From the NCBI GenBank assembly GCA_003339415.1, contig PDHQ01000004.1, forward strand, positions 370,207-434,206: a stretch of 64,000 nt of DNA, read 5' to 3'. This DNA is from Ophiocordyceps camponoti-saundersi (nom. inval.) (taxonomy: Eukaryota > Ascomycota > Sordariomycetes > Hypocreales > Ophiocordycipitaceae). The position numbers and the translations under genes are program-made. The notes beneath the pieces are model-generated. The model saw only the letters and a program-made list of their open reading frames with translations. It made no database searches and was not told where the DNA came from. Positions 11,249 through 21,793 of the stretch are shown here, in pieces (position 1 is the first letter of the stretch; each line of letters starts with the position of its first letter).

Positions 11249-11833
11249 GTCCCACGTCTTTGCACCCTATCGCCTCTTCTCCATGTTAAGGAGTGATTTT
11301 TTTCTTTCTTGCTGTCGTTCAGTCGACGATAAGGGGAAAAAAACAGTCATCGGCCGGCCCTCTGAGCGGTGAGGCAAGGGGGACATACTCGCAGTCGTCG
11401 ACACCGTGGGGACACAAAGTGGGAAATAGGGGACAAACGAATGCAAAATTTGGCTTTGTACATTAACGGCGTTTCGAGAGAGCCTCTTTTCATTTCAAAG
11501 GCGCTATCGTAGACAGGGAAGTCTACACTACAGGCAGGATGGTCAGAAAAGGGGAACTGGCTAGGCAACCCAATCGAGCTTTTCATCACACCGAAAATGA
11601 CGTCGCTTTCTCCTGTGCATCCACCGACATCTTACTCGAGAGTAAACAACAAGGCTTGATTCCCCCATCGTCTGCCCGGTCGTCAGTAGCACTTTTGTGC
11701 CTCGTCAGATACCTTTTGTGTCTCCTGTCCCACGCCTTCGTCCATCCATCAAGACCAAACGAGGAAGCCAGCCATATGACGCCCCAGCATTCATCTATCC
11801 TCGGCTTCTCGACCGTCCGCTGCCTGCACTCCA
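11249..11833. other. Intergenic between convergent OST3 and RACK1 genes
   Basis: Only 3' flanks are expected here and no gene is seen. Short open frames are present on both strands but lack family features or intron logic. Confidence 0.4.
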
Positions 11834-13136
11834 TTACGCCCTCGACATGACGCCCCAGGCGCGAATCAGGCAGTCCGTGTAGCCGGCGAACAGCGTTTGT
11901 CCGTCGGCAGACCACGCAAGGCTAATGCACTCGGGATCCCGGCTCTTCTTGCCGACCGAGGCGAACTCGGGCTTGAGTTCGTCTACCTTGCTCTTCTTCT
12001 CGAGGTCGAAGATGATGATGCTGCTAGCCGTGGCGGCGCAGAGCCAGTACCGGTTAGGGGAGAAGACGAGGGCGTGGATTTCGTCATTGGCGTTGAGTGA
12101 GTACAAGTGCTTGGACTCGTTGAGATCCCACAGCATCGTAGTGCCGTCTTTGCCGCCTGAGGCACAGAGAGAGCCATCGGGGGAGATGGTGACGGTGTTG
12201 ATGTAGCCCGTGTGGCCAATATGGTCCGTCTGCAGCTTGCAGGTGGAGAGCTCCCAAACCTATCAAAGGCAAAGTCAGCAATTGGAACAAGCAGACCTCA
12301 ACAGACATGATGCTTCCGGCGACATCTTTCAGATGATATGGTATGTTTGTCTCATTGCCTCGAGAGGCTCTGAAGTAGCAAATACTTAAAAAAATTGTGA
12401 TACATCATGCGAGCGGAAGGTGGTGTAAAGAGTTTGGGAGCGCACCTTGACAAGCTTGTCCCAGCCGCTGGAGACGATGACGGGATTTTGCGGGTTGGGG
12501 CTGAAGCGGACGCAAGAGACCCAGTCGCTGTGGCCCTTGTCGTTGATGGTGTACTTGCAGTCGCCCAGCGTATTCCACAGCTTGATGGTTCGGTCACGCG
12601 AGCCCGAAACGATCTGCCGATTGTCGGCAGAGAAGGAGACGGAGAGGACGTCGTTGGTGTGGCCGACAAATCGCCGAGTCGTTTGGCCAGTGGCGAGCTC
12701 CCAAAGACGGAGAGTCTTGTCCCACGAGGCTGACAGGGCATAGGCACCGTCCGAGGAGATGACCTGCGGAAAGCGTCAGCCGCGATAGTTGGTGAAAACA
12801 TCGGGACGCACGTACGCAGTCGGAAACGATGTGAGAATGGCCTCTGAGCGAACGCTTGGGGTATCCGTACGTCGACTCGTCGCGCGTCAGGTTCCAGATG
12901 ATGAGCTCGCCGTCTCGGCTGCCTGACAGAAGCATATTGGGGCTGAAAATCAGGTTAGCAACATAGCTTATGGAATGACGAGAAGCCTAATCGAACGCAC
13001 TTTTCCATCGAGGTAGCCAAGCTGGTGACCCAGCCGGTCTGCGACGGTAAGTCAGCAGCTGACAGCTTCAGATCGCATGATGAAGGCAACTCACATGGGA
13101 CTCGAGGGTGCCCTTGAGAATCAATTGTTCAGCCAT
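11834..13136 (-). CDS. cpc-2: RACK1-type WD40 scaffold (CPC-2/Asc1)
   Basis: Five exons on the minus strand: 13095-13136, 13001-13038, 12816-12942, 12446-12763 and 11834-12259. The product has 316 residues, exactly the RACK1 size. It begins [21 protein letters not shown] and has seven WD repeats, including [60 protein letters not shown] and [15 protein letters not shown]. It ends [19 protein letters not shown]1 sits on the 40S subunit and links signalling to translation; in Neurospora the orthologue cpc-2 is needed for cross-pathway amino-acid control. High intron density near the 5' end is typical of this gene in filamentous fungi. Confidence 0.97.
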
Positions 13137-13652
13137 GACGGGTACGGCGAGGCGCGGATGGTCTTGATGAAGAGAGGAAAGGCTCTGGAAGAGGGAGTTT
13201 GACGATGGCTCGTCAGCAAAAACCTTTAGGCGGCTCTGGCTGCGTCCAGGTGATGTTTGGGAAGGAAATATTTTGTGTGGGCGGAAAATTAGGGCGGAAC
13301 GACCTGTCCGAGATACTGTGCGTGTGCACTGTACAACCAGGATAGCCATCTACCCTATAAGAAGGAGACCCTTCGGAAGATATGTGTTCACGACGACGCA
13401 GCATGCGACTTCATCTTTTGCCTGCCAAACAATCGTCGAGTTCACGAGTCAAGGCCTTCTCTCCGATCTCTATAAAACATTGCTGATACGTTGTGATTTC
13501 ATTCGCAAAATCTCACTAGCAACGGTAACTGGTCCAAGTAATGGTCATGAGGTATGCATATCATATATGTACATATGTACATACGTGGGTATCATTGTGA
13601 AGGCTTTCCTATCGCAGAGCAAGCAAGTCGTGAATCATATGATTTCAATCCC
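13137..13652. other. Intergenic: RACK1 promoter and TAF8 3' side
   Basis: No gene. There is a short alternating atatgtacatatgtacatacg patch near 13563-13583. Confidence 0.4.
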
Positions 13653-14661
13653 CTATCCGCCACTGGCCGGCATGGCGCCGGACCGCTTACCCATTCGAGA
13701 TACGTCCTTGCGGGCAAAGATGGCGTCCCCGTTAACAATCATGCTGTGGTCGGCAATCTCTATCTGTCCTGCGTTCTCGCCCGATCCCATGAAGCGACGC
13801 ATCGTCGACTCCCACAAACGAAAGCGCTCCCGACCGTGGCTGTCTCGTTCGACCAGAGTCTTGGCCTCCTTCTGCTTGCGCATCTTGGAGGCGCGAACCA
13901 GTCTGCGTAGCGCGTCCTCGCCTTGCTGAGCGGTGCGCGCGGCTTCCTCGCGGATCTTTTTTGGATCGCGGCCGCCAGTTTCGTCCTGCGGAGTGTGACG
14001 ATAGGTGTGTCGGCTTGGGAAGTCGGGGAAGGAGGCAGGAATGAAGCCCTTGGCGTCCTTGTCGGCCTGACCGCTGAGCTCTTGGGTCAGCAGCGGCAGC
14101 GTGCGGAGGGCGTCATCGGCTACAGCGACGTTTCTGTAGGAAGGGACGAGCTGCGGTCGTCGGGATAGGGGGTGTTTAAGGTGAGGTCGCAACGACGCTG
14201 TGGTGATGTTGTGGAAACGCATCGCTAGGCCGAAGTCGGTGGGGATGGGAAGCTCGCGACGCGACGACAGGGCGAATCTCTTGGTCTCTTCTACCATAGA
14301 GTCGATGACTGCGAGCGTTGCGAATAAGTAACGCAACGCATCGGGAATCACCCAGGAAGGGGCCGAACATACAAGTCTCAACCAGGTTGGTGAAGCTCTC
14401 CATGGCCTCGGGTGTCGCCGACGAGAAGCCGTCATGATCAAGAATGAGGGCTATGGACCTTTGAAGCCCTAGGCGGGCTTTGTGATGATGAGTGAGTGAC
14501 AAAGATTCGGACGCTCGCTCGGTGTCGTCAACGAGCTCGTTGATAGATTCATCCACGAGGTCGAGCCGCGCTTCTGCAGGGAGAGTACTGCTCGCTCTCA
14601 GACGTTTGGAGCAGGTTTCGGGGTTGCTCTTATCGGGAGAGAGGCTTCGCTTGGACGCCAT
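13653..14661 (-). CDS. TAF8: TFIID subunit TAF8
   Basis: Two exons (14373-14661 and 13653-14308, minus strand) give 314 residues. After a basic Ser-rich N-terminus comes a bromodomain-associated histone-fold region (ARLGLQRSIALILDHDGFSS through ESFTNLVETFIDSM). Then comes the TAF8 C-terminal domain with the diagnostic FIPASFPDFPSRHTYRHTP, followed by a basic helical stretch RLVRASKMRKQKEAKTLVER. TAF8 pairs with TAF10 in TFIID and helps nuclear assembly of the complex. The intron uses gtatgt and a cgcag acceptor. The gene is divergent from the triple-domain gene at 15346, with about 680 bp between starts. Confidence 0.9.
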
Positions 14662-15345
14662 GGCGGAGGAGCGAAATCGATGAAGTGAGTGAGGTTGATG
14701 GAAAGATCGGGAAGACGTCAAGACTTGAGGACGACTGGAAAGACGTTACCGCGGTCGGCTGAAGGTCGGCGTTTAGACATAATCAAGAAGCCGGGCAAAG
14801 ATTACTGTGCGCACCCAGGGGGTCTAGCCGCTTGACTAATAGTACACACACGTGTGTACATCTAAGTCGACATGGATAAGCGCCGCACCGCACCGCACCG
14901 CGCCGCACCGCTTGTGGGTGTAACAAAAGCTCACGATGTGTCGGACGGAGGCCTAGACTCGCCGTCGTTGGCAGGGGTCGTTTTCTCTTCCATCCGTCTA
15001 CAGCATCTGTGCTTCCTACAGCCCCTGCTCTCTAGCTCTTGGCGTGCCACGTGCACTGAAGCCTCGCACAGCTGGCCCTAGGCATCCATCTTACCTCCCA
15101 GGCTCCCACAGACCACAACAGTTTTCCCATCCTTTGCCCCCTCCCGTCCTTGGATCTTGACATCTCTGCTCTAACGATGCTTCTCCTCTTCGCCATGTGA
15201 ACTCTCGGAATGAGTCCGTTTTTCCGGCCTTGGAAGAACAGAGAGTGCCAAGGATCGGGAATGAGCTATTTGACGTCGAGCTGATGAATATATATCTACA
15301 CACATACATCTTCTTTCCCCCCTAAGCTCGAGCATCGGACGAGCA
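14662..15345. promoter_or_regulatory. Divergent promoter TAF8 / isochorismatase-AlkB-GST gene
   Basis: No gene. It contains a short tandem of gccgcaccgcacc units at about 14881-14910 and an atatatatctacacacatacatc patch just before the 15346 start. Confidence 0.4.
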
Positions 15346-17871
15346 ATGTTTTCTTTCGATACAGCCGCTTTACCCCAGCTCATTACACGCAAAGCCCTCA
15401 TCGCCGTCGACCTTCAAAATGACTTCGTCGGCGATGATGCGGCCCTACCAGTGCACGAGCCGGATGGTTTCGTCACCAGGACCGTCGCACTTGCCGAAGC
15501 TTTCCGCGCCGTGGGTGACGTCGTCTGGGTCCAGTCACACTTCGACGAGCCTCGGCCCGTCGACGCGGCGCACATTATAGTGTCGGATGAAACGTCGAAG
15601 CAGCCGCCGCCACCATCGGTATCGCGTCGGCCTGTGCGTCGCTCTCGGCCGAAACCATCCGAGGAGGACCCTCGGCCGGACCGTGACTCTACCGGCCTCG
15701 CAGACCCGGAAGCCTTTCTGAGCGGGGACACGCCCGCCTGTGTACGCCCCAAGTCACTGGGCGCTGAGCTCTCGTCCGTCGTCAAGGATGCCGTCCGTCG
15801 CGGTGACCCCATCTTGGTCAAGACTCACTACTCCGCCTTTCAAGGGACAGCTCTTCTTCGACGTCTGCAATCCCACATGGTTACGGAGGTCTTCATCTGC
15901 GGCTCTCTGGTCAATGTCGGCGTTCATGCCACCACTCTCGACGCCGCTGGTCACGGGATGAGCATTACTCTTGTCGAGGATTGCTGCGGCTATCGCAGCG
16001 ACGTGCGGCAGGCCAAGGCTGTGAAGAACCTCGTTCATCTCACGGGCTGTGACGTCGCCACCAGCGAGGATATCTTGCGTGTCATGAGGCCCTCGGAGGA
16101 GAAGACGAGAGAGAGATTGCCCACTAAAGGGAAGACGGAGGAGGATTCACAAATCGAGGTAGCGGGGGAAGAGAAGGAGAAGACGGACGAGGACGAGGAG
16201 AAATCGCCCGGCCTTTTGAAGTCTATGGCGGGGCTTAGGCTCGTGAGCAGTTCGCCGGAAGACGAGACCGCGGCCATTCATGAAGCCGTCATCACCACTT
16301 CGCCCGATGACCAGGCATCATCACCCAAGTCATCCTCAAGCGAGGAGGATGAGGAGGACGACGAAGACGATGTTGATGAAGATGACGAGGCCATCTGCGA
16401 AGGCGACACGCACGTAATCCTAAACGTGCTCCCCCCTTCCCTTGAGCATGACATGTTCGACCGGCTCCGATCCCAACTCCAGTGGCAACCCATGAGCCAC
16501 CAGGGCAACCTCGTACCGCGCCTCATCGCCGTTCAAGGCACCGTCTCAGCCGACGGCTCGGCCGTGCCCATATATCGCCATCCAGCCGACGAGTCCCCCC
16601 CTCTACTGCCCTTTTCCGAACCCGTGCTGGCCATCAAGGCCGAGGTCGAGCGTCATCTCGGCCACCCAGTCAACCACGCGCTCATCCAACTCTACCGCGG
16701 CGGAAGCGATCACATCTCAGAGCATAGCGACAAGACGCTCGACATCGTGCCAGGCTCCTACATCGCAAACCTCAGCCTAGGCGCCCGGCGAACCATGGTC
16801 TTCCGCACCAAACGCGCCGCCAGTAACCCTTCTCGCCTCATCCAACGCGCGGTGCTGCCTCACAACTCGCTTTGTCGCATGGGCCTCCGCACAAATATGA
16901 AGTGGCTCCACGCTATCCGCCAAGACCGTCGAGCTGATAGGGACAAGACGCCCCCGGAGCTGGCCTTCGGCGGAGCCCGCATCTCCCTCACGTTCCGTCG
17001 CATCGGCACCTTTCTCGATCCTCATCAGGCCCTCATCTGGGGCCAAGGCGCCAAGGCAAAGACGCGCGCCGAAGCCCGCCCCGTAATCGACGGCCAAGGC
17101 CCCGAGGCTATCGATATGCTTCGCGCCTTCGGGACAGAGAATCACGCTTCCGTCGTCGACTGGGAAGCACTATACGGCCAAGGTTTCGACGTGTTGCACA
17201 TCCGCAGTGCACCTCGCCTCTTCGCCTCGGACGACGCCGTCGTGAATATGCGCCTCTCTGTCATGCTGGCTGAGCTCGGCGTCTCGCATGCCAAGGGCAG
17301 GCTGACCACCGGCGACAACGTTGACGACGACGACGACGACAAAGACGTAGCTGTCAAATTCGTCGACAACGATGCTATGAGGACGACTGTTTCCGGTGAC
17401 ATGGCCATCATGCTCTACCTGGATTCCTGCTACGGCGGCGCTCAAACGGCTTCGCGCGGGGAACTCGGCCGTCGCTACACCCACTTCCATCGCGCCTTAG
17501 GACTTCTGGAAGACTTCCGCACAGCGAAGCCCGTCAAGGAGGCACAAGACGAGACAATGCGCAAATCCTCGTCACAAAAAGACGACCTTCCCAAGCCCCT
17601 CAAACGTCAACTCCAAGCCTGGAACGCCATCACCGCTTCTTCCTCTTCCTCTTCCTCCTCATCCTCATCCTCGTCCTACCTCTTCCTCGCCGGCACCACC
17701 AAACCCTCCCTCCCCGACTTCGCCCTCTGGCCCGTCCTGCACGCCATGGTTGAGCGCCACGGCCGAGACGTCGTCCTCGATCGCCGAGACAGTCTGCGTC
17801 GCTACTATGACGCGTTCGCGGCGCGGGACAGCGTCACCGCGCTTCTATCCCATCGACACGCAGGCTCTTGA
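15346..17871 (+). CDS. Three-domain fusion: isochorismatase-like, AlkB-like dioxygenase, GST-like
   Basis: Intronless, 841 residues. Residues about 15-255 form an isochorismatase-like fold: ALIAVDLQNDFVG (D22), ILVKTHYSAF (K159) and ICGSLVNVGVHATT, where the position of the usual nucleophilic Cys is G192. An acidic linker follows (about 255-365). Residues about 370-560 match AlkB-type Fe(II)/2-oxoglutarate dioxygenases: LIQLYRGGSDHISEHSDK with an HxD pair (H460, D462), distal H522 in MKWLHAI, and RISLTFRRI (R545, R551) for 2-oxoglutarate and substrate. Residues about 590-841 look like a glutathione S-transferase: a thioredoxin-like half (LRLSV-type helix, MAIMLYLDSCYG) and an alpha-helical half (FLAGTTKPSLPDFALWPVLH, LRRYYDAFAARDSV), interrupted by a poly-Ser run. 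Possible roles are nucleic-acid or small-molecule dealkylation with detoxification; the actual substrate is unknown. Confidence 0.88.
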   Translation: MFSFDTAALPQLITRKALIAVDLQNDFVGDDAALPVHEPDGFVTRTVALAEAFRAVGDVVWVQSHFDEPRPVDAAHIIVSDETSKQPPPPSVSRRPVRRSRPKPSEEDPRPDRDSTGLADPEAFLSGDTPACVRPKSLGAELSSVVKDAVRRGDPILVKTHYSAFQGTALLRRLQSHMVTEVFICGSLVNVGVHATTLDAAGHGMSITLVEDCCGYRSDVRQAKAVKNLVHLTGCDVATSEDILRVMRPSEEKTRERLPTKGKTEEDSQIEVAGEEKEKTDEDEEKSPGLLKSMAGLRLVSSSPEDETAAIHEAVITTSPDDQASSPKSSSSEEDEEDDEDDVDEDDEAICEGDTHVILNVLPPSLEHDMFDRLRSQLQWQPMSHQGNLVPRLIAVQGTVSADGSAVPIYRHPADESPPLLPFSEPVLAIKAEVERHLGHPVNHALIQLYRGGSDHISEHSDKTLDIVPGSYIANLSLGARRTMVFRTKRAASNPSRLIQRAVLPHNSLCRMGLRTNMKWLHAIRQDRRADRDKTPPELAFGGARISLTFRRIGTFLDPHQALIWGQGAKAKTRAEARPVIDGQGPEAIDMLRAFGTENHASVVDWEALYGQGFDVLHIRSAPRLFASDDAVVNMRLSVMLAELGVSHAKGRLTTGDNVDDDDDDKDVAVKFVDNDAMRTTVSGDMAIMLYLDSCYGGAQTASRGELGRRYTHFHRALGLLEDFRTAKPVKEAQDETMRKSSSQKDDLPKPLKRQLQAWNAITASSSSSSSSSSSSSYLFLAGTTKPSLPDFALWPVLHAMVERHGRDVVLDRRDSLRRYYDAFAARDSVTALLSHRHAGS

Positions 17872-18288
17872 AGACGGCGGGAACGTGAGTTCAGAATGGA
17901 GAAGGTAGAAGAAGCTGCTTATCGCGACGCGTCACGACGTGCCCTGCTAATGGGAAAACTTGTTATGGAGCATGAAGAAGAAACATATCAACGATATCAT
18001 GATAGGAAACGTCCATCACGAGTCTGTGGATCATATTGCACATCATCCTTACCCTCCATCTAAAGAAATCAGCACAGCAGAGACGGGAGAAGAGTGGATA
18101 ACACACACACAGACACACACACACATACACATACACACACAGGCATGGACAGAGAGAGTGAGCGACCATCATGCTATATAAAAATCCAATCAGCAGCCAA
18201 CTTCAAGGCTCAAACCTCCAGGGAAAACGCCGTCGGCCCGGGGACGATGCAGCGGAAGACAGATGTATGAAAACATAGGGTTCAGTCG
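17872..18288. other. Convergent 3' spacer with CA microsatellite
   Basis: No gene. A (CA)n-type microsatellite lies at about 18101-18141 between the two 3' ends. Confidence 0.5.
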
Positions 18289-20015
18289 TCAGTTAGCCGA
18301 ATCCCATGGCAGTGGATACGTGCCAACCCAATCCTCGACCTCGCTGCGCAACTGAACGATCTCAGGCTCATTGTCGCCATTGTCCAGATGTTCGAGGAAA
18401 AGGCTCAGCTTGCCGGGACTCTTTTCACCCTTCTCCTTGGCCGCGGCCCTCACCGTCTTGTCTAGACGGCAAGCGATGGCGACGGCCCTGTCGACGACGT
18501 CGGCGACCCTCACGAAATCGTCCTCGTTGAAGCCGCGCGTCGTCATGGCAGGCGTGCCCATGCGAAGCCCACCAGGGACCAGCGCCGACCGATCTCCCGG
18601 CACCGTATTCTTGTTGGCCGCGACGCCGACGAGCTCAAGCACACGCTCAACCCTCCCTCCGTCGATGCCGTTGGGCTTGAGGTCTGTCAGCACGAGGTGG
18701 TTGTCGGTTCCGCCCGAGACGAGGCTGTAGCCTAGACCGCCCTTGCCCTTGGCCTCGCCGAGGCGCTTGGCGAAGGCCTTGGCGTTGGCCAAGACTTGTA
18801 GTTGGTAGGCGTGGAAGTCGGCCGACTGGGCTTGCTTGAGGGCGACGGCGAGCGCTGCGATGGTATGATTGTGCGGTCCGCCCTGGTGGCCTGGGAAGAC
18901 GGATGCGTTGATAGGATTGGCCAAGTCGTAAAGCTCGTCCTGCTTGGTCTTCGGGTTCTGCCTCCGCACACCGGTTCGGTAGAAGATCAGGGCGCCGCGG
19001 GGCCCGCGTAAACTCTTGTGGCTGGTGGTGGTGACGATATCCGCGTGCGGAAAGGGACTGGGTAGCACTTTGGCGGCAACGAGACCCGAGATGTGAGCCA
19101 TGTCGGCGAGCAGATAGGCATTCACCTTGTCACAGATATCGCGCATGCGCTGATAGTCGATGAGCCGGCTGTAAGCGCTGGCACCGGCCACGATAATCTT
19201 AGGACGGTATAGCACAGCAAGTTTCTCCAGCATATCATAGTCGATGAGCCCGGTCGATTCATCCAGGCGATATGGCAGCGTCTCGAAGTACTTTGATATG
19301 AAAGAGATCTTCTTCGTCGGTGTCTGGTAGCCGTGCGATAAGTGACCGCCATGTGTGAGGTCCAGACCCATAAGCCGATCGTGCGTGTTCATCAAAGCGG
19401 AGAAGACGTAGAGATTTGCCGGCGCGCCAGAGAGAGCTGCATCGTGTTTCGTCAGACAATGTCTCAGGACGCTATACAGGCCGGAAAAATGTCACCTACC
19501 TTGGACGTTGACGCCCCATTTCTTGGGATCCAGATCAAAGGCCTCGAGAGCACGACGCTGGCAGAGACGCTCAGACTCGTCGATGAACTCGTTACCGCCG
19601 TAGTAGCGAGCGCCAGGATAGCCCTCCGAGTACTTGTCTTTCACAAATCAGTCCACGAACAGCCAGAAAACCCATTATTTGTCAAGGCTCACTCTGCATC
19701 ACGCTGCCGAGGGCATCGAGAACAGCTTGCGAGGTGAAGTTCTCCGAAGGGATAAGGTTGATGAAGTGTTTCTGCCGCCGTTTCTCCTGCGAGGCGTCTC
19801 AGCATCGAAAAAGCACTCTTCATAGATTCTTTCAACGCCACACACACATTCTCAATGATGTCGAAGACGGCAGCGTCGGCTCGTTGCAAGTGAGCCGCGA
19901 GAAGCTGCTGCTGACCATCGAGAGCCATCGACGACTTGGCCGCTCTCGGAATCCGTACCGCCACGCGACGGAGAGCGCGGGTCGTGCCTCGCAGGACGGG
20001 CGTCGCGGGAGACAT
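18289..20015 (-). CDS. SHM1: Serine hydroxymethyltransferase, mitochondrial
   Basis: Four exons on the minus strand: 19848-20015, 19693-19786, 19500-19637 and 18289-19436. The product has 515 residues. The start [21 protein letters not shown] is an Arg-rich mitochondrial targeting peptide. SHMT landmarks in order are [69 protein letters not shown] (PLP-binding Asp), [18 protein letters not shown] (Schiff-base Lys at about residue 274) and [21 protein letters not shown]. The enzyme interconverts serine and glycine with tetrahydrofolate, feeding one-carbon metabolism. The active-site stretch reads TTTSHK rather than the commoner TTTTHK, a conservative change. A second, cytosolic SHMT is expected elsewhere in the genome. 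Confidence 0.97.
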
Positions 20016-20994
20016 GGTATACGCGATGTGAGAGAGGGTCTGTCTCTCTGTGTGAAGAAGGATGGAGGAAAGGCAAAGGGCAGGAGGGACACGAAGCTGC
20101 GATGAAACCTCCAAAACGTCCCCGCTTTGTAAGGCGGCGCTTACTTTACCTACACTTACGACCCCGCTGTAGAGAAGAGAGGCATCGACTCCGAGAGAGG
20201 CAGACGCGATTCATCTCCTCGACCGTGATTCTTCTGTTTCCCTGCAATTGGTCGGTCCACGTTCTAGCTATCTTCACCTCTTCATCAGCCGAGATCTTCA
20301 GCCGAGCTCATCTTTAATTGCTTGCTTGCATCATCATATACCCGCAATATCTTTTCCCCGGCTCCGTCCCACATCTTCTGGCTTATAAAACCCTCTCTTA
20401 ACCTCCCTCAGTCCTCTCCTCTCCCTTCTCCTCCCCATCAACTAAAGATGGGCGTGATGAGACCGCTTGCTTCAGCCTCTCTGCACTCCGCTCCGCCGCT
20501 CCTCTATCGAGATTCGGCTGGAGACGGGGGCAATGCTGAAATGCTCTTGCACATTCTACCACCTTAAAAGGGCAATTTGATGGGACCTGATCCATGCCTT
20601 TGGTTGACCTCGCTTTTTCCTTCTGCCTACTTTTGTCGTGTCATCTGGCGCTGGCATTGACTTGTTTGAGCGTTTTCTGTCTCTGTACCCATTGTCGATA
20701 GCTTATATAGGCACCTACTCTTGCGGTCATATTCCATATTCATCCCTGTACATACTATCGAGTTCCTCAGCTCTCATCATGGGCTCCTCTACAGCTTGAG
20801 TCTTAGTTATACGCGTCACTAGCCACATCTCACACTCGCTGTCGCTTTGCAACCCGATGATGCTGGATTCCGTGTTCAATGCTACACGCCAGATGTCCTG
20901 TCAGTGCGGCCGTAGAAACCAGCGAAACATGAAGAAAGACTGAACCGTAGACTCCAAATATGGCCTCCTCTCAAGACGTCAATTATATGGCAAT
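20016..20994. promoter_or_regulatory. SHM1 promoter and rpl19 3' flank
   Basis: No supported gene. A TATA-like ttataaaac at about 20382 is followed by a CT-rich tract and an ATG at 20448 opening a 39-codon frame. That frame has no recognisable features, so it is not called. Confidence 0.4.
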
Positions 20995-21793
20995 CTAATC
21001 GTCGGCCATCATAGCATTCCGCTTCGCCGCCTGCCGCTCCAACTTGCGCTCGCGGGCTGCCTTGGTCTTCGCACGCTTGGCGTCCATCTCCTCCTTGAGC
21101 ATCTGCTCGCGATGCTTCTCGGCCTTGGCGCGGTGAATCTGTCAACGTCGTTTCGTCAGCACACTGTCTATCGCTCCGTCCATCGTCTTCATTGGAGATT
21201 AATAAACGTACGTGTTCGACGAGGGCGCGCTTGTGCTTGAACGTGTTACCCTTGCTGAGATGATACAGCTCGTGGTACATGTGCTTGTCGATCTTGCCGC
21301 TGGCACGGTACTTGACCAATAGGCGACGGAGGACTCGCAGACGGCGCATCCAGAGGACCTGAGAAGGCATACGGGCGTCGGCGGTACCCTTTCTCTTACC
21401 GTAGCCACGATGCCGACCCTCTCTTCGGGCAAGGTTCAGCTCGCGCGCCCGGGATCGAGAGTGCATCGTCACGGGCTTGCGAATGATGAGGCCATCGGCC
21501 ACGAGCTTGCGGATCGTCTGGCGGGAATTTGCGTTCGAGATCTCGCTCTGCTCACTGGGGTCCAGCCAGATTTTCCCCTTGCCGCAGCCGATAACGGACG
21601 CAGCGAGGCGCTTCTGAGTTCGCAGATTGACCCTAGAGAAGGGGAGAAGGGCGTCTTGTCAGTGGGTGTGCTTTTATTCGACCCGAGCCGTAACATCCCA
21701 GACGTCTCATTCTTCGCTACATCGACAGAGGAGAAAAGTCTGAAGTTCCGGGGCAGCGAATCAATCGCTAGATTCGTCAAATATGACTTACAT
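20995..21793 (-). CDS. rpl19: 60S ribosomal protein L19 (eL19), start codon split by an intron
   Basis: Exons on the minus strand: 21792-21793 (AT), 21212-21632 and 20995-21138. The product has 188 residues starting [20 protein letters not shown]. Family motifs are [60 protein letters not shown] and [14 protein letters not shown], then a long basic helix ending [10 protein letters not shown]. eL19 is part of the 60S subunit and reaches the small subunit through its C-terminal helix. The start is fixed by frame: the exon beginning G-GTC-AAT requires an AT donor exon, and AAGAT|gtaagt supplies it, so the ATG itself is spliced together. Confidence 0.95.

Noticed and set aside
13068..13349. Minus-strand frame around the RACK1 start
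   Set aside because: Only its [14 protein letters not shown] part is exon; the rest is UTR and intron read-through.
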